A stretch of 64,000 nucleotides of DNA from Anaeroglomus sp964630775. Its GTDB lineage: Bacteria; Planctomycetota; Phycisphaerae; Sedimentisphaerales; Anaerohalosphaeraceae. Under the pieces are notes generated by a model. It made no database searches, was not told where the DNA came from, and saw only the letters and a program-made list of their open reading frames with translations. The stretch lies in NCBI GenBank assembly GCA_964630775.1, contig CAZVYY010000007.1:1-64000 (forward strand). Direction: 5' to 3'. Below, one piece after another: positions 42,591 to 51,928 of this stretch. Every line of letters starts with the position of its first letter. Position 1 is the first letter of the stretch. The position numbers and the translations under genes were made by a program.

Positions 42591-44177
42591 TTAACCCACA
42601 AGCTGTTCTGGTTTTTCCAGCATGTCTTTGAGTGTGACCATAAATTGTGCCGCCAGAACGCCATCAATCATGCGGTGGTCTGCCGCCAGTGACAGGGTCA
42701 TAACCCGGGTCGGCTTGATGGAACCATTTTCCACCTTGATGTCCTCCCGAATGGCACCTACAGCCAGGATGGCCGACTCCGGCGGATTGATAATTGCCGA
42801 AAATTCTTCCACGCCGAACATGCCGAGGTTGGTAATGGTAAAGACGCCCTGCCCCACGCCTTCGACCTTACCGTTGCGGGCGTTTTCAGCCATCTGGCGG
42901 GTTGCGGCAGCCAGTTGCGGCAAGGTCATTCGGTCCACGTTCAGCAGCACCGGAACCGTCAGGCCTTTATCGGTCCCCACGGCTATCCCGATATTGACCG
43001 ATGGATTTTCTACAATTTCGGTCGGTGTATATTGGCTGCGGAATGCCGCATATTGTCGTATTGCCCTGCCGCAGGCCAATGTGATGAAATCATTGACACT
43101 GCATGGGAATTTCTGCTTAAGCTGTTTATAGAGGTTAAATATCGCCTGTGCTTCAATGGTGAGTTTAATGTAAAAATGAGGTATATTCTGCTTGGAATAG
43201 GATAAATTCTGAGCAATCGCCTTACGCATTTTGCTGACTGGATACCGGACAAAATCACCCGGAACAGCGGGCCTATAGGCGGCCGGTTTGGCCTCGGCCA
43301 AATCGGTGGAAAGAATTCTTCCGCCCGGCCCGGATCCCTGACCGATAGAAGTGATATCCAATCCTTTTTCTGACGCCAGTTTTCGAGCGGCCGGGGAGGC
43401 TTTGACCTGCCCTGCACTGGCCGGGCTTACAGGTTGAGAAACCGGAGCTGCCTGCTTTGTATCTGTCTGCGGCACAGGGGCTTGTGTCGTTTTGGGTGCA
43501 GGGACGGCAATTCCTCCATGCGACGCAATAAACGCCTCTGCATCGGCTGCGCTATCGGCAAGGTAAGCGACCGGAGTCTTGACCGGAACGGACTGTCCTT
43601 CGGCCACCACAATCTTTGCCAGATTGCCGGATTCCATCGCTTCGACTTCCATGGTAGCTTTGTCGGTTTCGATTTCGAAGATGACCTGACCAGCGGTTAT
43701 CTTGTCGCCCTCTTTGACCTTCCACGAAAGGAGTGTGCCTTCCTCCATCGTCTGTCCGGCCTGGGGCATCAAAATCGGGACCACTTTGCCAGCGGGAGAT
43801 TTCTTTTCCATAGGTTTAACCTCTTGTTTTGCGGGTTGTTGAGGTTGAGGAGCAGATTGCACAGGTGCGGCTTTCTGTTCTGGTGCAGGCTTGGCAACGG
43901 CTTTTGGAAAAAGTTTTTCAAGAGCCTTTTCGACGTCTTCACCTTTCTGACCCAGAATGGCCAGAGGCTGCGTTCCATAAAAAAGCTTGCCGGGACCTAC
44001 CAGAATTTTCAATAGCTCGCCGGACTGAGGGCATTCTAAGTCTACTAATTGACCAAAGGCTTCAATACGACCCAATAGCTGCCCTTTTTCGACAGATCGA
44101 GCCTCAGAAACCTGCCAATTCAGCATAACTCCTTCAGTCAGGCCGCGGGCTTTGGGGGGTATACTAATTATATACAT
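42591..44177 (-). CDS. 2-oxoacid dehydrogenase E2 acyltransferase with one degenerate lipoyl domain
   Basis: A 528-residue E2 core protein. Residues 1-78 have the lipoyl-domain shape, but the lysine motif is lost: FGQ (41-43) stands where DKA is expected. A Pro/Ala/Gln linker leads to a normal lipoyl domain at 131-208 with TDKATMEVEA (Lys173). A peripheral-subunit-binding domain (SPAARKLASEKGLDI...GSGPGGRIL) follows, and the catalytic domain ends with ADHRMIDG (500-506), holding the active His. The substrate 2-oxoacid (pyruvate, acetoin or branched-chain) cannot be read from E2. It is the first gene of the minus operon E2-E3-PHP-SDR-ADH-rhaB. Confidence 0.9.
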   Translation of the reverse strand: MYIISIPPKARGLTEGVMLNWQVSEARSVEKGQLLGRIEAFGQLVDLECPQSGELLKILVGPGKLFYGTQPLAILGQKGEDVEKALEKLFPKAVAKPAPEQKAAPVQSAPQPQQPAKQEVKPMEKKSPAGKVVPILMPQAGQTMEEGTLLSWKVKEGDKITAGQVIFEIETDKATMEVEAMESGNLAKIVVAEGQSVPVKTPVAYLADSAADAEAFIASHGGIAVPAPKTTQAPVPQTDTKQAAPVSQPVSPASAGQVKASPAARKLASEKGLDITSIGQGSGPGGRILSTDLAEAKPAAYRPAVPGDFVRYPVSKMRKAIAQNLSYSKQNIPHFYIKLTIEAQAIFNLYKQLKQKFPCSVNDFITLACGRAIRQYAAFRSQYTPTEIVENPSVNIGIAVGTDKGLTVPVLLNVDRMTLPQLAAATRQMAENARNGKVEGVGQGVFTITNLGMFGVEEFSAIINPPESAILAVGAIREDIKVENGSIKPTRVMTLSLAADHRMIDGVLAAQFMVTLKDMLEKPEQLVG

Positions 44178-44338
44178 ATAGAATCCTGTTAATCCTTAAA
44201 ACAATTGATATGAACAATATTAAATCATATTCAATCATTATTCAAGCATATTATTTCATTTTTATATTGATTTTTTTGAATTATTATGTTTAAATTCCAC
44301 TATATGCTTGATGAAAACTTCAAATTTAAGATGGAATT
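44178..44338. promoter_or_regulatory. Divergent promoter/operator region with tandem 11-bp repeat
   Basis: A 161-base, very AT-rich gap between the diverging E2 and DeoR genes. It holds two adjacent 11-mers, TATTCAATCAT (44228-44238) and TATTCAAGCAT (44239-44249), one helical turn apart, followed by ATATTATTTCAT. DeoR-type repressors often bind such direct repeats near their own gene, so this is a candidate operator controlling both transcripts. No clear -35/-10 pair was settled. Confidence 0.4.
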
Positions 44339-45163
44339 ATGACGACATCCATTCAGCAAAGACGGGAAAATATTCTGGCCAGCGCCTATCGCAGCGGACA
44401 TGTCAGTGTCAGACAACTGTCGGAGGGGCTGGGGGTATCGGAAGCAACCATTCGCCGGGATTTGCACGGACTGGCATCGGAAGGTCTTCTGGAGTTGAAT
44501 CATGGCGGAGCCTCGGTTGTCCGAGGTTCAGACTATTCTTTCCTTTCCAAATCCATGCGTAACGTGGAGGCCAAGCATATTATTGCTGAACTGGCCTCAC
44601 GATTAGTTTCGGATGGTGAACAATTGTTTCTTGATTCCGGGTCCACCTGTTATGCAATGGCGGCGTTTCTGCGGAGTAAACGCGGTTTGTCTGTGATTGT
44701 CAATTCAGTACGTACCGCACAGGAACTCAACGCTCCCGGCATTAACGTATTGATTCTCGGAGGGCAATACCGCCCCGACCGGGTGGATACCATCGGCCCT
44801 ATGGCCAGCGCTTCACTGGATAAGCTCCGAGGCTATCTGGCGTTTGTCGGCACCGACGGACTCGGGATGGATTTCGGGCTGACTGCGATCGACATTGAAA
44901 GCGCTCACATTTTCGGTCAGGCCGTCAAGAATGCAAGACAGTCGATACTTCTGGCAGACAGCAGCAAATTTGATGCTCCGGGACTTTATAAGATTGCCAA
45001 CTGGACCGAGATCGCCAAAATCATTACTGAAAAGCGGCCGTCCGATGCATGGTGTGAGTTTTTTGCATCGCAGCATATTGAACTGATTTACCCGCAGGTG
45101 AATCCCTGCGACTCTCACAATAATCGATTAGGAGACAATAATGCCAAAGAACCAATTAGTTGA
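44339..45163 (+). CDS. DeoR-family transcriptional regulator
   Basis: A 274-residue sugar-metabolism repressor. The N-terminal HTH is textbook DeoR: RRENILASAYRSGHVSVRQL then EGLGVSEATIRRDLHGLASEG and LELNHGGA. The C-terminal sensor domain keeps DSGSTCYAMA, GTDGLGMDFGLTA and LLADSSKFD, which bind a phosphorylated sugar effector. It lies divergent from the E2-to-rhaB operon and overlaps the fused E1 gene by 23 bases, so regulator and E1 share a transcript. It probably senses a sugar phosphate of the rhamnose pathway. Confidence 0.9.
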   Translation: MTTSIQQRRENILASAYRSGHVSVRQLSEGLGVSEATIRRDLHGLASEGLLELNHGGASVVRGSDYSFLSKSMRNVEAKHIIAELASRLVSDGEQLFLDSGSTCYAMAAFLRSKRGLSVIVNSVRTAQELNAPGINVLILGGQYRPDRVDTIGPMASASLDKLRGYLAFVGTDGLGMDFGLTAIDIESAHIFGQAVKNARQSILLADSSKFDAPGLYKIANWTEIAKIITEKRPSDAWCEFFASQHIELIYPQVNPCDSHNNRLGDNNAKEPIS

Positions 45164-47615
45164 TCCGCAGCAGATGCGTCAAAGCGGATATATTGAGTTT
45201 CAGCCGATACCGGTCAATCAATATAAAAAGACCATCAAGCAGGAATTGACCCGCTACAGCGCCGACGATCTGCTGCGTATTCAGCGGGACATGACTCTGA
45301 TTCGCACCTTTGAAACGATGCTCAATGAAATCAAGCTTCGCGGTGCGTGGCTGGGGATTGAATATTTTCATGCCGGTCCCGCTCACCTGTCCATGGGGCA
45401 GGAAGCCGCCGCGGTCGGCCAGGCCTTTCATCTGAATATTGAGGACCATATTTACGGCAGTCACCGCAGTCATGGCGAGATTCTGGCTAAAGGGCTTTCG
45501 GCTATCCAGAAACTCGACGACCCGATGCTGATGAAAATCATGAAAGATTATTTCGGTGGCGAATGTCTTCAAATTGTTGAAAAAGACGCCTCCGGCACCT
45601 CCGTCAAAGACCTTGCCATTGATTTTCTGGTGTATGGCACGCTGGCCGAGATTTTTGGTCGTCAGACCGGCTTCAACAAAGGCATGGGCGGTTCAATGCA
45701 CGCTTTCTTCCCGCCGTTTGGGATTTTCCCGAATAACGCGATTGTCGGCGGTTCGGGCGATATCTCTGTGGGTGCGGCACTCTATAAAAAAGTCAATCAG
45801 AAACCCGGTATTGTCATCGGCAATATCGGCGACGCCTCCAGCGCCTGCGGGCCGGTGTGGGAAGGTATTTGTTTTGCCGCTATGGACCAATTCAAGAAAC
45901 TGTGGTCCGAACCCTATCGCGGGGGGTTGCCGCTGATTATCAATTTTATGAATAACTTCTACGGCATGGGCGGCCAGACCTGCGGCGAAACGATGGGCTG
46001 GCAGTTCCTGGCACGTCTGGGGGCGGGGGTCAATCCCGAGCAGATGCATGCCGAGCGTGTGGATGGTTATAATCCCCTGGCAGTTGCCGATGCGATTCTG
46101 CGGAAAAAAGAAATTATTGCCAAGGGTGACGGCCCGGTTCTGCTGGATGTCGTAACCTATCGCTACAGCGGCCATTCGCCATCCGACCAGAGCAGCTATC
46201 GAGAAAAAGCCGAAGTCGAGGCCTGGCAGGCTCATGACCCGATCTCAGGGTTTGCAAAAGACTTAATCCACGCCAAGGTCTGTACGCAGGCGGATATTGA
46301 TACCCTGCATAAAAGTATTGAAACAATCATCTATAAGGCCTGCAAAAAGGCGGTGGATTTGTCCATCTCGCCGCGGCCTGACCTGAAAAAGGCCAATTGT
46401 CTGCTGGATCAGACCATGTACTCCAACCAGAAGGTTGAGTCGCTGGATGTCAATCGCAAACCGGAAACATTAATTTCGATTGCCGACAATCCCCGCATCA
46501 AGGGCCTGGCCGAGAAGAGCCGCTCGGCGTATGACGCCAATGGCATTCGTCTCAAAGACAACAAATGCGTCGGTTATCGTGATGCACTGTTTGAAGCGAT
46601 TCTGGATCGATTCTATGTGGACCCGACACTGGTGGCCTACGGCGAAGAAAATCGTGACTGGGGCGGCGCTTTTGCCGTCTATCGCGGACTTACCGAAGCT
46701 CTGCCCTACCATCGGCTGTTCAACTCCCCCATCGCCGAAGGCGCCATTATCGGCACCGCATGTGGATACGCCCTTGAAGGCGGACGCCCTTTGGTGGAAT
46801 TGATGTATTGCGATTTCATGGGGCGGGCCGGCGATGAACTGTTCAACCAACTGTGCAAATGGCAGTCGATGAGCGGCGGCCTGCTGAAGATGCCGGTCGT
46901 CGTCCGAGTTTCGGTCGGCAGCAAATACGGTGCTCAGCACAGCCAGGACTGGACGTCACTGTGTGCTCATATTCCGGGGCTAAAAGTGGTCTTCCCGGCC
47001 ACACCTTACGATGCCAAAGGCATGATGTACACCGCGCTGACGGGCACGGATCCGGTTATTTTCTTTGAAAGCCAGAGAACCTACGGTATCGCCGAGGAAT
47101 TTGTCGCCGGCGGCGTTCCGACGGGGTATTATGAAGTCCCCTTCGGCAAACCCGCTGTCCGCAAGCAAGGAAAAGACCTGACCATCCTGACCATCGGCGC
47201 AACTCTCTATCGGGCCATACAGGCGGCAAAACAACTGGAAACCCAATATGGACTGAGCTGCGAAGTCATCGATGCCCGCAGCCTGGTACCGTTTGACTAC
47301 ACACTGGTATTGGAATCGGTCAAAAAGACTCGAAAAATTCTGCTGGTTTCCGATGCCTGCGAGCGCGGCAGCTTCCTGCATACCATGGCGTCCAAAATCA
47401 CCCAGTTTGCATTTGATGAACTGGATGCCCCGCCGGTAGTGGTCGGTGCCAAAAACTGGATCACCCCGCCGGACGAAATCGAAGACTCGTTCTTCCCATT
47501 CCCGGCGGATATGATCGATGCGATTCATGAGCACATCCTGCCGTTGAAAGGGTATTCCGTCCAGCGGGCCGGTTCGGTGCAGGAACTCATGCAGCGAAGT
47601 GCCAATGGACTGTAA
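45141..47615 (+). CDS. 2-oxoacid dehydrogenase E1, fused alpha and beta subunits
   Basis: An 824-residue protein that joins both E1 subunits. The alpha half (about 30-420) has a thiamin diphosphate motif beginning NIGDASSACGPVWEG and ending in NFMNNFYGMGGQ, plus YRYSGHSPSDQSSYR, the phosphorylation-loop-like segment. The beta half (about 475-815) starts at VGYRDALFEAILDRF and has GEENRDWGG, FNSPIAEGAIIG, ARSLVPFDY and a closing ITPPDEIEDSFFP. Pyruvate, acetoin or 2-oxoisovalerate are possible substrates. GGAG stands seven bases before the ATG. E2 and E3 are on the diverging operon, so the complex is encoded on both sides of the DeoR-controlled gap. Confidence 0.9.
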   Translation: MPKNQLVDPQQMRQSGYIEFQPIPVNQYKKTIKQELTRYSADDLLRIQRDMTLIRTFETMLNEIKLRGAWLGIEYFHAGPAHLSMGQEAAAVGQAFHLNIEDHIYGSHRSHGEILAKGLSAIQKLDDPMLMKIMKDYFGGECLQIVEKDASGTSVKDLAIDFLVYGTLAEIFGRQTGFNKGMGGSMHAFFPPFGIFPNNAIVGGSGDISVGAALYKKVNQKPGIVIGNIGDASSACGPVWEGICFAAMDQFKKLWSEPYRGGLPLIINFMNNFYGMGGQTCGETMGWQFLARLGAGVNPEQMHAERVDGYNPLAVADAILRKKEIIAKGDGPVLLDVVTYRYSGHSPSDQSSYREKAEVEAWQAHDPISGFAKDLIHAKVCTQADIDTLHKSIETIIYKACKKAVDLSISPRPDLKKANCLLDQTMYSNQKVESLDVNRKPETLISIADNPRIKGLAEKSRSAYDANGIRLKDNKCVGYRDALFEAILDRFYVDPTLVAYGEENRDWGGAFAVYRGLTEALPYHRLFNSPIAEGAIIGTACGYALEGGRPLVELMYCDFMGRAGDELFNQLCKWQSMSGGLLKMPVVVRVSVGSKYGAQHSQDWTSLCAHIPGLKVVFPATPYDAKGMMYTALTGTDPVIFFESQRTYGIAEEFVAGGVPTGYYEVPFGKPAVRKQGKDLTILTIGATLYRAIQAAKQLETQYGLSCEVIDARSLVPFDYTLVLESVKKTRKILLVSDACERGSFLHTMASKITQFAFDELDAPPVVVGAKNWITPPDEIEDSFFPFPADMIDAIHEHILPLKGYSVQRAGSVQELMQRSANGL

Positions 47616-47627
47616 TCAATAATGCAT

Positions 47628-47662
47628 GGCCGGTTCGGCACGGTGTCGGACCGGCCTTTTTT
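47628..47662 (+). terminator. Intrinsic terminator after the fused E1 gene
   Basis: GGCCGGTTC and GGACCGGCC pair over nine positions (one T-G) around an eleven-base loop and are followed by six T. It lies 12 bases past the E1 stop and only six bases ahead of the start codon of the AraC gene, leaving no room for a normal ribosome site. Confidence 0.85.
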
Positions 47663-47668
47663 GTTTTT

Positions 47669-48583
47669 ATGGCCATGAATTCACATATTGAAGTTGAAAA
47701 TATTTTTCGCTATCTGCCGCTCAATCCCAAAGACCTGCACTGGGGATTGTATCTGACGGGCATCGGGCAGGCTTTCATTCCGCAGGGCTGTGCCTATCCC
47801 CCGCCGGGACACCCGGAAGTGTATGATTTTTCATGGCAGTCCGGCCGGGTGCTGCCCGAATACCAGGTGGTATTTATCAGCGAGGGTAAAGGCCATTTTG
47901 AATCCGCCGCGACCGGCCACATCCCAATCAGCAAATTTGATTCCATTCTGTTGTTTCCGGGGCAATGGCATCGCTATCGCCCGGACCCGCAGACCGGCTG
48001 GCGTGAACACTGGATCAGCTTCAACGGCGATTATGTCTGGCGGATGCAGAAACATCGCATCCTGTCGCCGGCCAGAGCCGTTCTGCATGTTCAGCAGGCA
48101 GAACTTCTGCTGGAAACGCATCACCGAATCTGGCAGCAGGTGTCTTCACAGCCTCTGGATAATTCATTTCTGCTGTCGGCTATGGCGATGGAGATTCTGG
48201 CCTTAACCCTCCATGAAATTCCCAGCCGCACAGACGAGGAATCCATCCCCGGATGTTCGGATTCGCTGGTTTCCGAGGCGCTTCGACTTATCTGGAATCA
48301 CAGCTACCGCGATATCTCCGTGCAGGATTTGGCGAGGGAGTTATCCACCACCCGTCGCACGCTGGAACGCCGATTCGCCCAGCATCTCAATGCCACGGTG
48401 GCCGGTGAAATTACCCGCAGCCGCATCGCCCGCGCCAGGCATTTGCTGGTTCATACCACCCTGCCGGTGGAACACATCGCCCTGGCCGTGGGATTTTCCG
48501 GGGCCGACCGCCTGAGCAAGGTCTTCCGTGCCGCTGAAACGATATCTCCCCTGGCCTATCGCAAAAAACACAACCGCAAATAA
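47669..48583 (+). CDS. AraC-family transcriptional regulator next to the rhamnosidase
   Basis: A 304-residue regulator with an N-terminal cupin-like arm (YQVVFISEGKGHFESA, SILLFPGQWHRYRPD) and a C-terminal AraC DNA-binding domain: ISVQDLARELSTTRRTLERRFAQH and VEHIALAVGFSGADRLSKVFR. It ends convergent with the GH78 gene, sharing a two-way terminator. No ribosome site precedes either possible ATG (47669 or 47675) because a terminator T run abuts them; translation may be leaderless or depend on readthrough. It is the best candidate to bind the 21-bp-spaced repeats before the rhamnose operon at 57270-57301. Confidence 0.85.
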   Translation: MAMNSHIEVENIFRYLPLNPKDLHWGLYLTGIGQAFIPQGCAYPPPGHPEVYDFSWQSGRVLPEYQVVFISEGKGHFESAATGHIPISKFDSILLFPGQWHRYRPDPQTGWREHWISFNGDYVWRMQKHRILSPARAVLHVQQAELLLETHHRIWQQVSSQPLDNSFLLSAMAMEILALTLHEIPSRTDEESIPGCSDSLVSEALRLIWNHSYRDISVQDLARELSTTRRTLERRFAQHLNATVAGEITRSRIARARHLLVHTTLPVEHIALAVGFSGADRLSKVFRAAETISPLAYRKKHNRK

Positions 48584-48614
48584 AAAGACCTCCACCAAAA
48601 TGATGGAGGTCTTT
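48584..48614. terminator. Bidirectional terminator between AraC and GH78 genes
   Basis: AAAGACCTCCA and TGGAGGTCTTT form an eleven-pair perfect stem around a nine-base loop. On the minus strand it is followed by five T and on the plus strand by a shorter T stretch, so it can serve both convergent genes. Confidence 0.85.
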
Positions 48615-48642
48615 ATGACTCATCACAAACTTTCAGACAGAC

Positions 48643-51600
48643 TTATTTCAACTTCGTCTTGAATTGATACCGTCCGGATTCGAGCCGCAGCACAGCATAA
48701 TCCTGAACCTGTTGTCCTGTAATTTCCTTGTGCATATTGATCGGATTGACACCGGAAGCTTTATTCAAAGGTTTACCGCTTTCGGTTATCGATTCCATAG
48801 ACACCGCAGGGACATAGACTATCGCGGTCGTATTTGCGGGGATAGCAACATCCAGCATACACTTATTCTTATCTATTTTCCACGAGGTTTCAATCTTGCC
48901 CCGGATGGAATCGTAGGATGTCTTTGCCCAGGTTAATTTCTCATCCAGGCACGGCTTGATGATGATTTTCCTGTAGGCAACGTCATCGGCCTGAATACCG
49001 CCAAGATTTTCAACCATCCACTGATAGACGGCACCGAATGAGTAATGAGCAAAGGAATTCATTCCCGGATCGCCAAAACCCTGCTCGGGTGTCCAGCCAT
49101 TCCAGCGTTCCCAGATGCTGGTTGCGCCGTGCTTGATGGAAAAGCCCCACGAGGGGAAGGTGTCATTGTGCAGCAGTCGACAGGCCACATCATTGCGTCC
49201 GATTTTGGCCAGAACCAGCATCAGGTCCTTGGTGCCGATAAAACCGGTCGATAAATGCCAGTTGCGTTTTTCGATTAACTCAACGAGTCGATTGGCAACG
49301 GTCTGGTACATCGGACAATCGACTAAATCGACTGCAATCGCCAGCACATAGGCCGTCTGTGTATCGCCTTTGATTTTCCCATCGGCGGCGACATAGGCTT
49401 TATTGAATGCCGCTTTAATGCCCTGATACAGTTCATTGTATTTCCGGGCATCTTCCGTTTTGCCCAGCACCTGGGCGGCCTGAGCCGTCATTTTAGTGCT
49501 CAGAGCAAAATACGCCGTATAAATCACATCATTGGGCGTATTGTCGTCGATATTCAGCCAATCGCCAAAACAGTGGAACTGAGCCGGCGGCAGGAGTTCC
49601 GGAGTACTGCGATTTTTGCAGAATTCAATGAATTTGACCATCGAGGGATACTGGCGTTCCAGCAATTGTTTATCGCCATAGACCTGATAAGCCGTCCATG
49701 GACAGATGACGCCGGCATCCGCCCAGGCCGGGCCGCCATCGCTTTCGGCCACCTTTAATGGAGCCACCATCGGGAATTGTCCATCATTCCGCTGGGCATC
49801 CGCCAGATCCTGAAGCCACTTGATGAAAAAGGCATGCACATCCGTATTCATCGCCGCGGTACGAATATAGACCTGGGCATCCCCTGTCCAGCCGAGACGT
49901 TCATCACGCTGTGGGCAATCGGTGGGAATGTCGATAAAATTCATCCGCTGGGTCCAATAGATATTACTGTGAAGCTGATTGATCATCGGATCAGAGCATT
50001 CAAATGTTCCGGCCACCGGCGTATCACTGCTGAAAGCCAGGCCGGTGATGGTATCTTTGCCCGGCTTGTAATTCAATCCGGTAATCTCGACATACTGGAA
50101 TCCATGGAACGTAAACATCGGCTCCCATATTTCCGTGCCTTTGCCTTTGCAGATATACACATCGGTGGCTTTGGCGGCACGCAGGTTGGTGGTATAAACC
50201 GTTCCATCCGGATTAAGCCGTTCGGCAAAGCGAAGCTGGACAGGCTGGCCGGCAGCCCCCTTGACTTTCAGGCGCACCACACCGGCGAAATTCTGCCCCA
50301 TGTCAAAGACATAGGCTCCTTTGGTCGGCTCGGAAACCGAAACAGGCTTGACTTCTTCAAACACCACCACCGGTTCGGAGGGTGCCGCCTGCACCTGCGG
50401 GGTCAGTTCCGCCCCCGTATTGACCTTAGCCCATGCTGCATCCGCATATCCCGGTTCATTCCAGCCGGTCAATTCTTTGGTGGCATCATAGGTCTCGCCC
50501 ATCAGGAAATCCGCCTGCAGAATCGGCCCGGTTGTTCCCTTCCAGTCCGGGCTGGTAAAGACATCCTGCGTGGTTCCGTCGCTGTATTCGATATGGAGCT
50601 GAGCCAGCAGCCGCAATTTCTGGCCGTAGTGATTCCGCTTTTTGCCATAGCCGACATAGCCGGCGTACCATCCATCGGCCAGAATCGCACCGATGGCATT
50701 GTCTCCGCTTTTGATCGTCGAGGTTACATCATAGGTGCGATAGTAAATCCGCTTGTTGTAGTCGGTCCATCCTGGGCTGAAATAATCCTTCGAAACCCGC
50801 TGGCCGTTGAGATACAATTGATAAATGCCGAATGCCGTGGCATACAGCGTGGCCTGTTTGACCGATTTGGCCGCTGAAAACTGACTTCGGAGATATTGTG
50901 CCGGCGGAAGAACATTCGTATCCAGATCGACCTTTCCCCAGGGACGACAGCCGGCTTCGCCGATGACATAGGCTTTTTCCCAGCCGCTGTCGTCAAAATC
51001 CGCGGTCATCCATTTGCCTTTGGGGCCGGCAGCAACACGCCATGAATCGCCGGTTTGCAATGCAATTTTCTGTCCGTCTTTTAATTCAATAACCAACGCC
51101 GCCAGAAGGCCTGTTGGATTTGGAGTCTGGCCGTCATTGACGACGGTAAACGCCAGGGCATTCAAGCCCGACTTCAGCAGGGATATGCAATCGACTTTTT
51201 GAGCCGAGGAGAAGCCCACCTCGGACCCGGCCGCTTTGCCGTTGACGTACAATTTCGCCTTATTATCCCCGGCCATATAACAGCTTGCACTCTGAATTTT
51301 GGACGTATCGGGCACTTGCACCGTGGTGCGATATCCAAATTCCACCGGCTGGGCGTTTCCGGTTTTCATGTCGGCAGGCCCAATCCATTTGGCCGTCTGG
51401 AATTCCGCCGGAACCAGGCTCGGCTCAATCGCCGCATCACATCCCACCCACTGTGCCTTCCAATCCTGCGGCTGGAGCAGCCCCATCGACCACCGGGCCG
51501 GCGCACTCCATACGGACGGCTTGTCATTGCCATCCCATATCTGAACCTTCCAGAAACATCGCTGCATGGAGGCCAGAGGCTTGCCCGCATAAACCGCACC

Positions 51601-51906
51601 GATGGTTTCGTCCGAAGCAACTTTGCCGCTATCCCACAGGTCACCCTGGTCGGCGGACAAGGCTTTTTCGGATGCGGCCACGAGAATCCGATAGGCCGTC
51701 TGCTTTTGCCCGCGGGCGTCCGACTGAAGGACCCAGCTCAGCCGAGGCTGTAGGACATCAATTCCCAGCGGGTCAGTCCGGTATTCACAACGCAGTCCAG
51801 CAGCCTGCAGAGTCTTCTGCACATTCCCGGCTGCATACAAATCCCCTGTTCCAAAAGGATCGCAAACCGCCAATACAACCCCCATCATCACTGCAAATCT
51901 TACCAT
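48643..51906 (-). CDS. Secreted GH78 alpha-L-rhamnosidase
   Basis: A 1087-residue glycosidase that releases terminal alpha-L-rhamnose. An N-terminal signal is present (VRFAVMMGVVLAVCD). Family 78 features in order: an N-terminal beta-sandwich starting LQAAGLRCEYRTDPLGIDVLQPRLSW, the F-F-SPGWTDYNKRIYYRTYDVT segment near 390, and the (alpha/alpha)6 barrel with FIDIPTDCPQRDERLGWTGD, whose acidic residues include the catalytic ones, and TSIWERWNGWTPEQGF. Of three in-frame starts the ATG at 51906 is chosen because GGAG lies six bases before it. It is the third gene of the NCS1 permease - small protein - rhamnosidase unit. Confidence 0.95.
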   Translation of the reverse strand: MVRFAVMMGVVLAVCDPFGTGDLYAAGNVQKTLQAAGLRCEYRTDPLGIDVLQPRLSWVLQSDARGQKQTAYRILVAASEKALSADQGDLWDSGKVASDETIGAVYAGKPLASMQRCFWKVQIWDGNDKPSVWSAPARWSMGLLQPQDWKAQWVGCDAAIEPSLVPAEFQTAKWIGPADMKTGNAQPVEFGYRTTVQVPDTSKIQSASCYMAGDNKAKLYVNGKAAGSEVGFSSAQKVDCISLLKSGLNALAFTVVNDGQTPNPTGLLAALVIELKDGQKIALQTGDSWRVAAGPKGKWMTADFDDSGWEKAYVIGEAGCRPWGKVDLDTNVLPPAQYLRSQFSAAKSVKQATLYATAFGIYQLYLNGQRVSKDYFSPGWTDYNKRIYYRTYDVTSTIKSGDNAIGAILADGWYAGYVGYGKKRNHYGQKLRLLAQLHIEYSDGTTQDVFTSPDWKGTTGPILQADFLMGETYDATKELTGWNEPGYADAAWAKVNTGAELTPQVQAAPSEPVVVFEEVKPVSVSEPTKGAYVFDMGQNFAGVVRLKVKGAAGQPVQLRFAERLNPDGTVYTTNLRAAKATDVYICKGKGTEIWEPMFTFHGFQYVEITGLNYKPGKDTITGLAFSSDTPVAGTFECSDPMINQLHSNIYWTQRMNFIDIPTDCPQRDERLGWTGDAQVYIRTAAMNTDVHAFFIKWLQDLADAQRNDGQFPMVAPLKVAESDGGPAWADAGVICPWTAYQVYGDKQLLERQYPSMVKFIEFCKNRSTPELLPPAQFHCFGDWLNIDDNTPNDVIYTAYFALSTKMTAQAAQVLGKTEDARKYNELYQGIKAAFNKAYVAADGKIKGDTQTAYVLAIAVDLVDCPMYQTVANRLVELIEKRNWHLSTGFIGTKDLMLVLAKIGRNDVACRLLHNDTFPSWGFSIKHGATSIWERWNGWTPEQGFGDPGMNSFAHYSFGAVYQWMVENLGGIQADDVAYRKIIIKPCLDEKLTWAKTSYDSIRGKIETSWKIDKNKCMLDVAIPANTTAIVYVPAVSMESITESGKPLNKASGVNPINMHKEITGQQVQDYAVLRLESGRYQFKTKLK

Positions 51907-51928
51907 AGCATACTCCATCAATATAACA

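Noticed and set aside
49777..50877. Plus-strand open frame of 366 codons
   Set aside because: Antisense to the GH78 rhamnosidase, caused by its codon bias.
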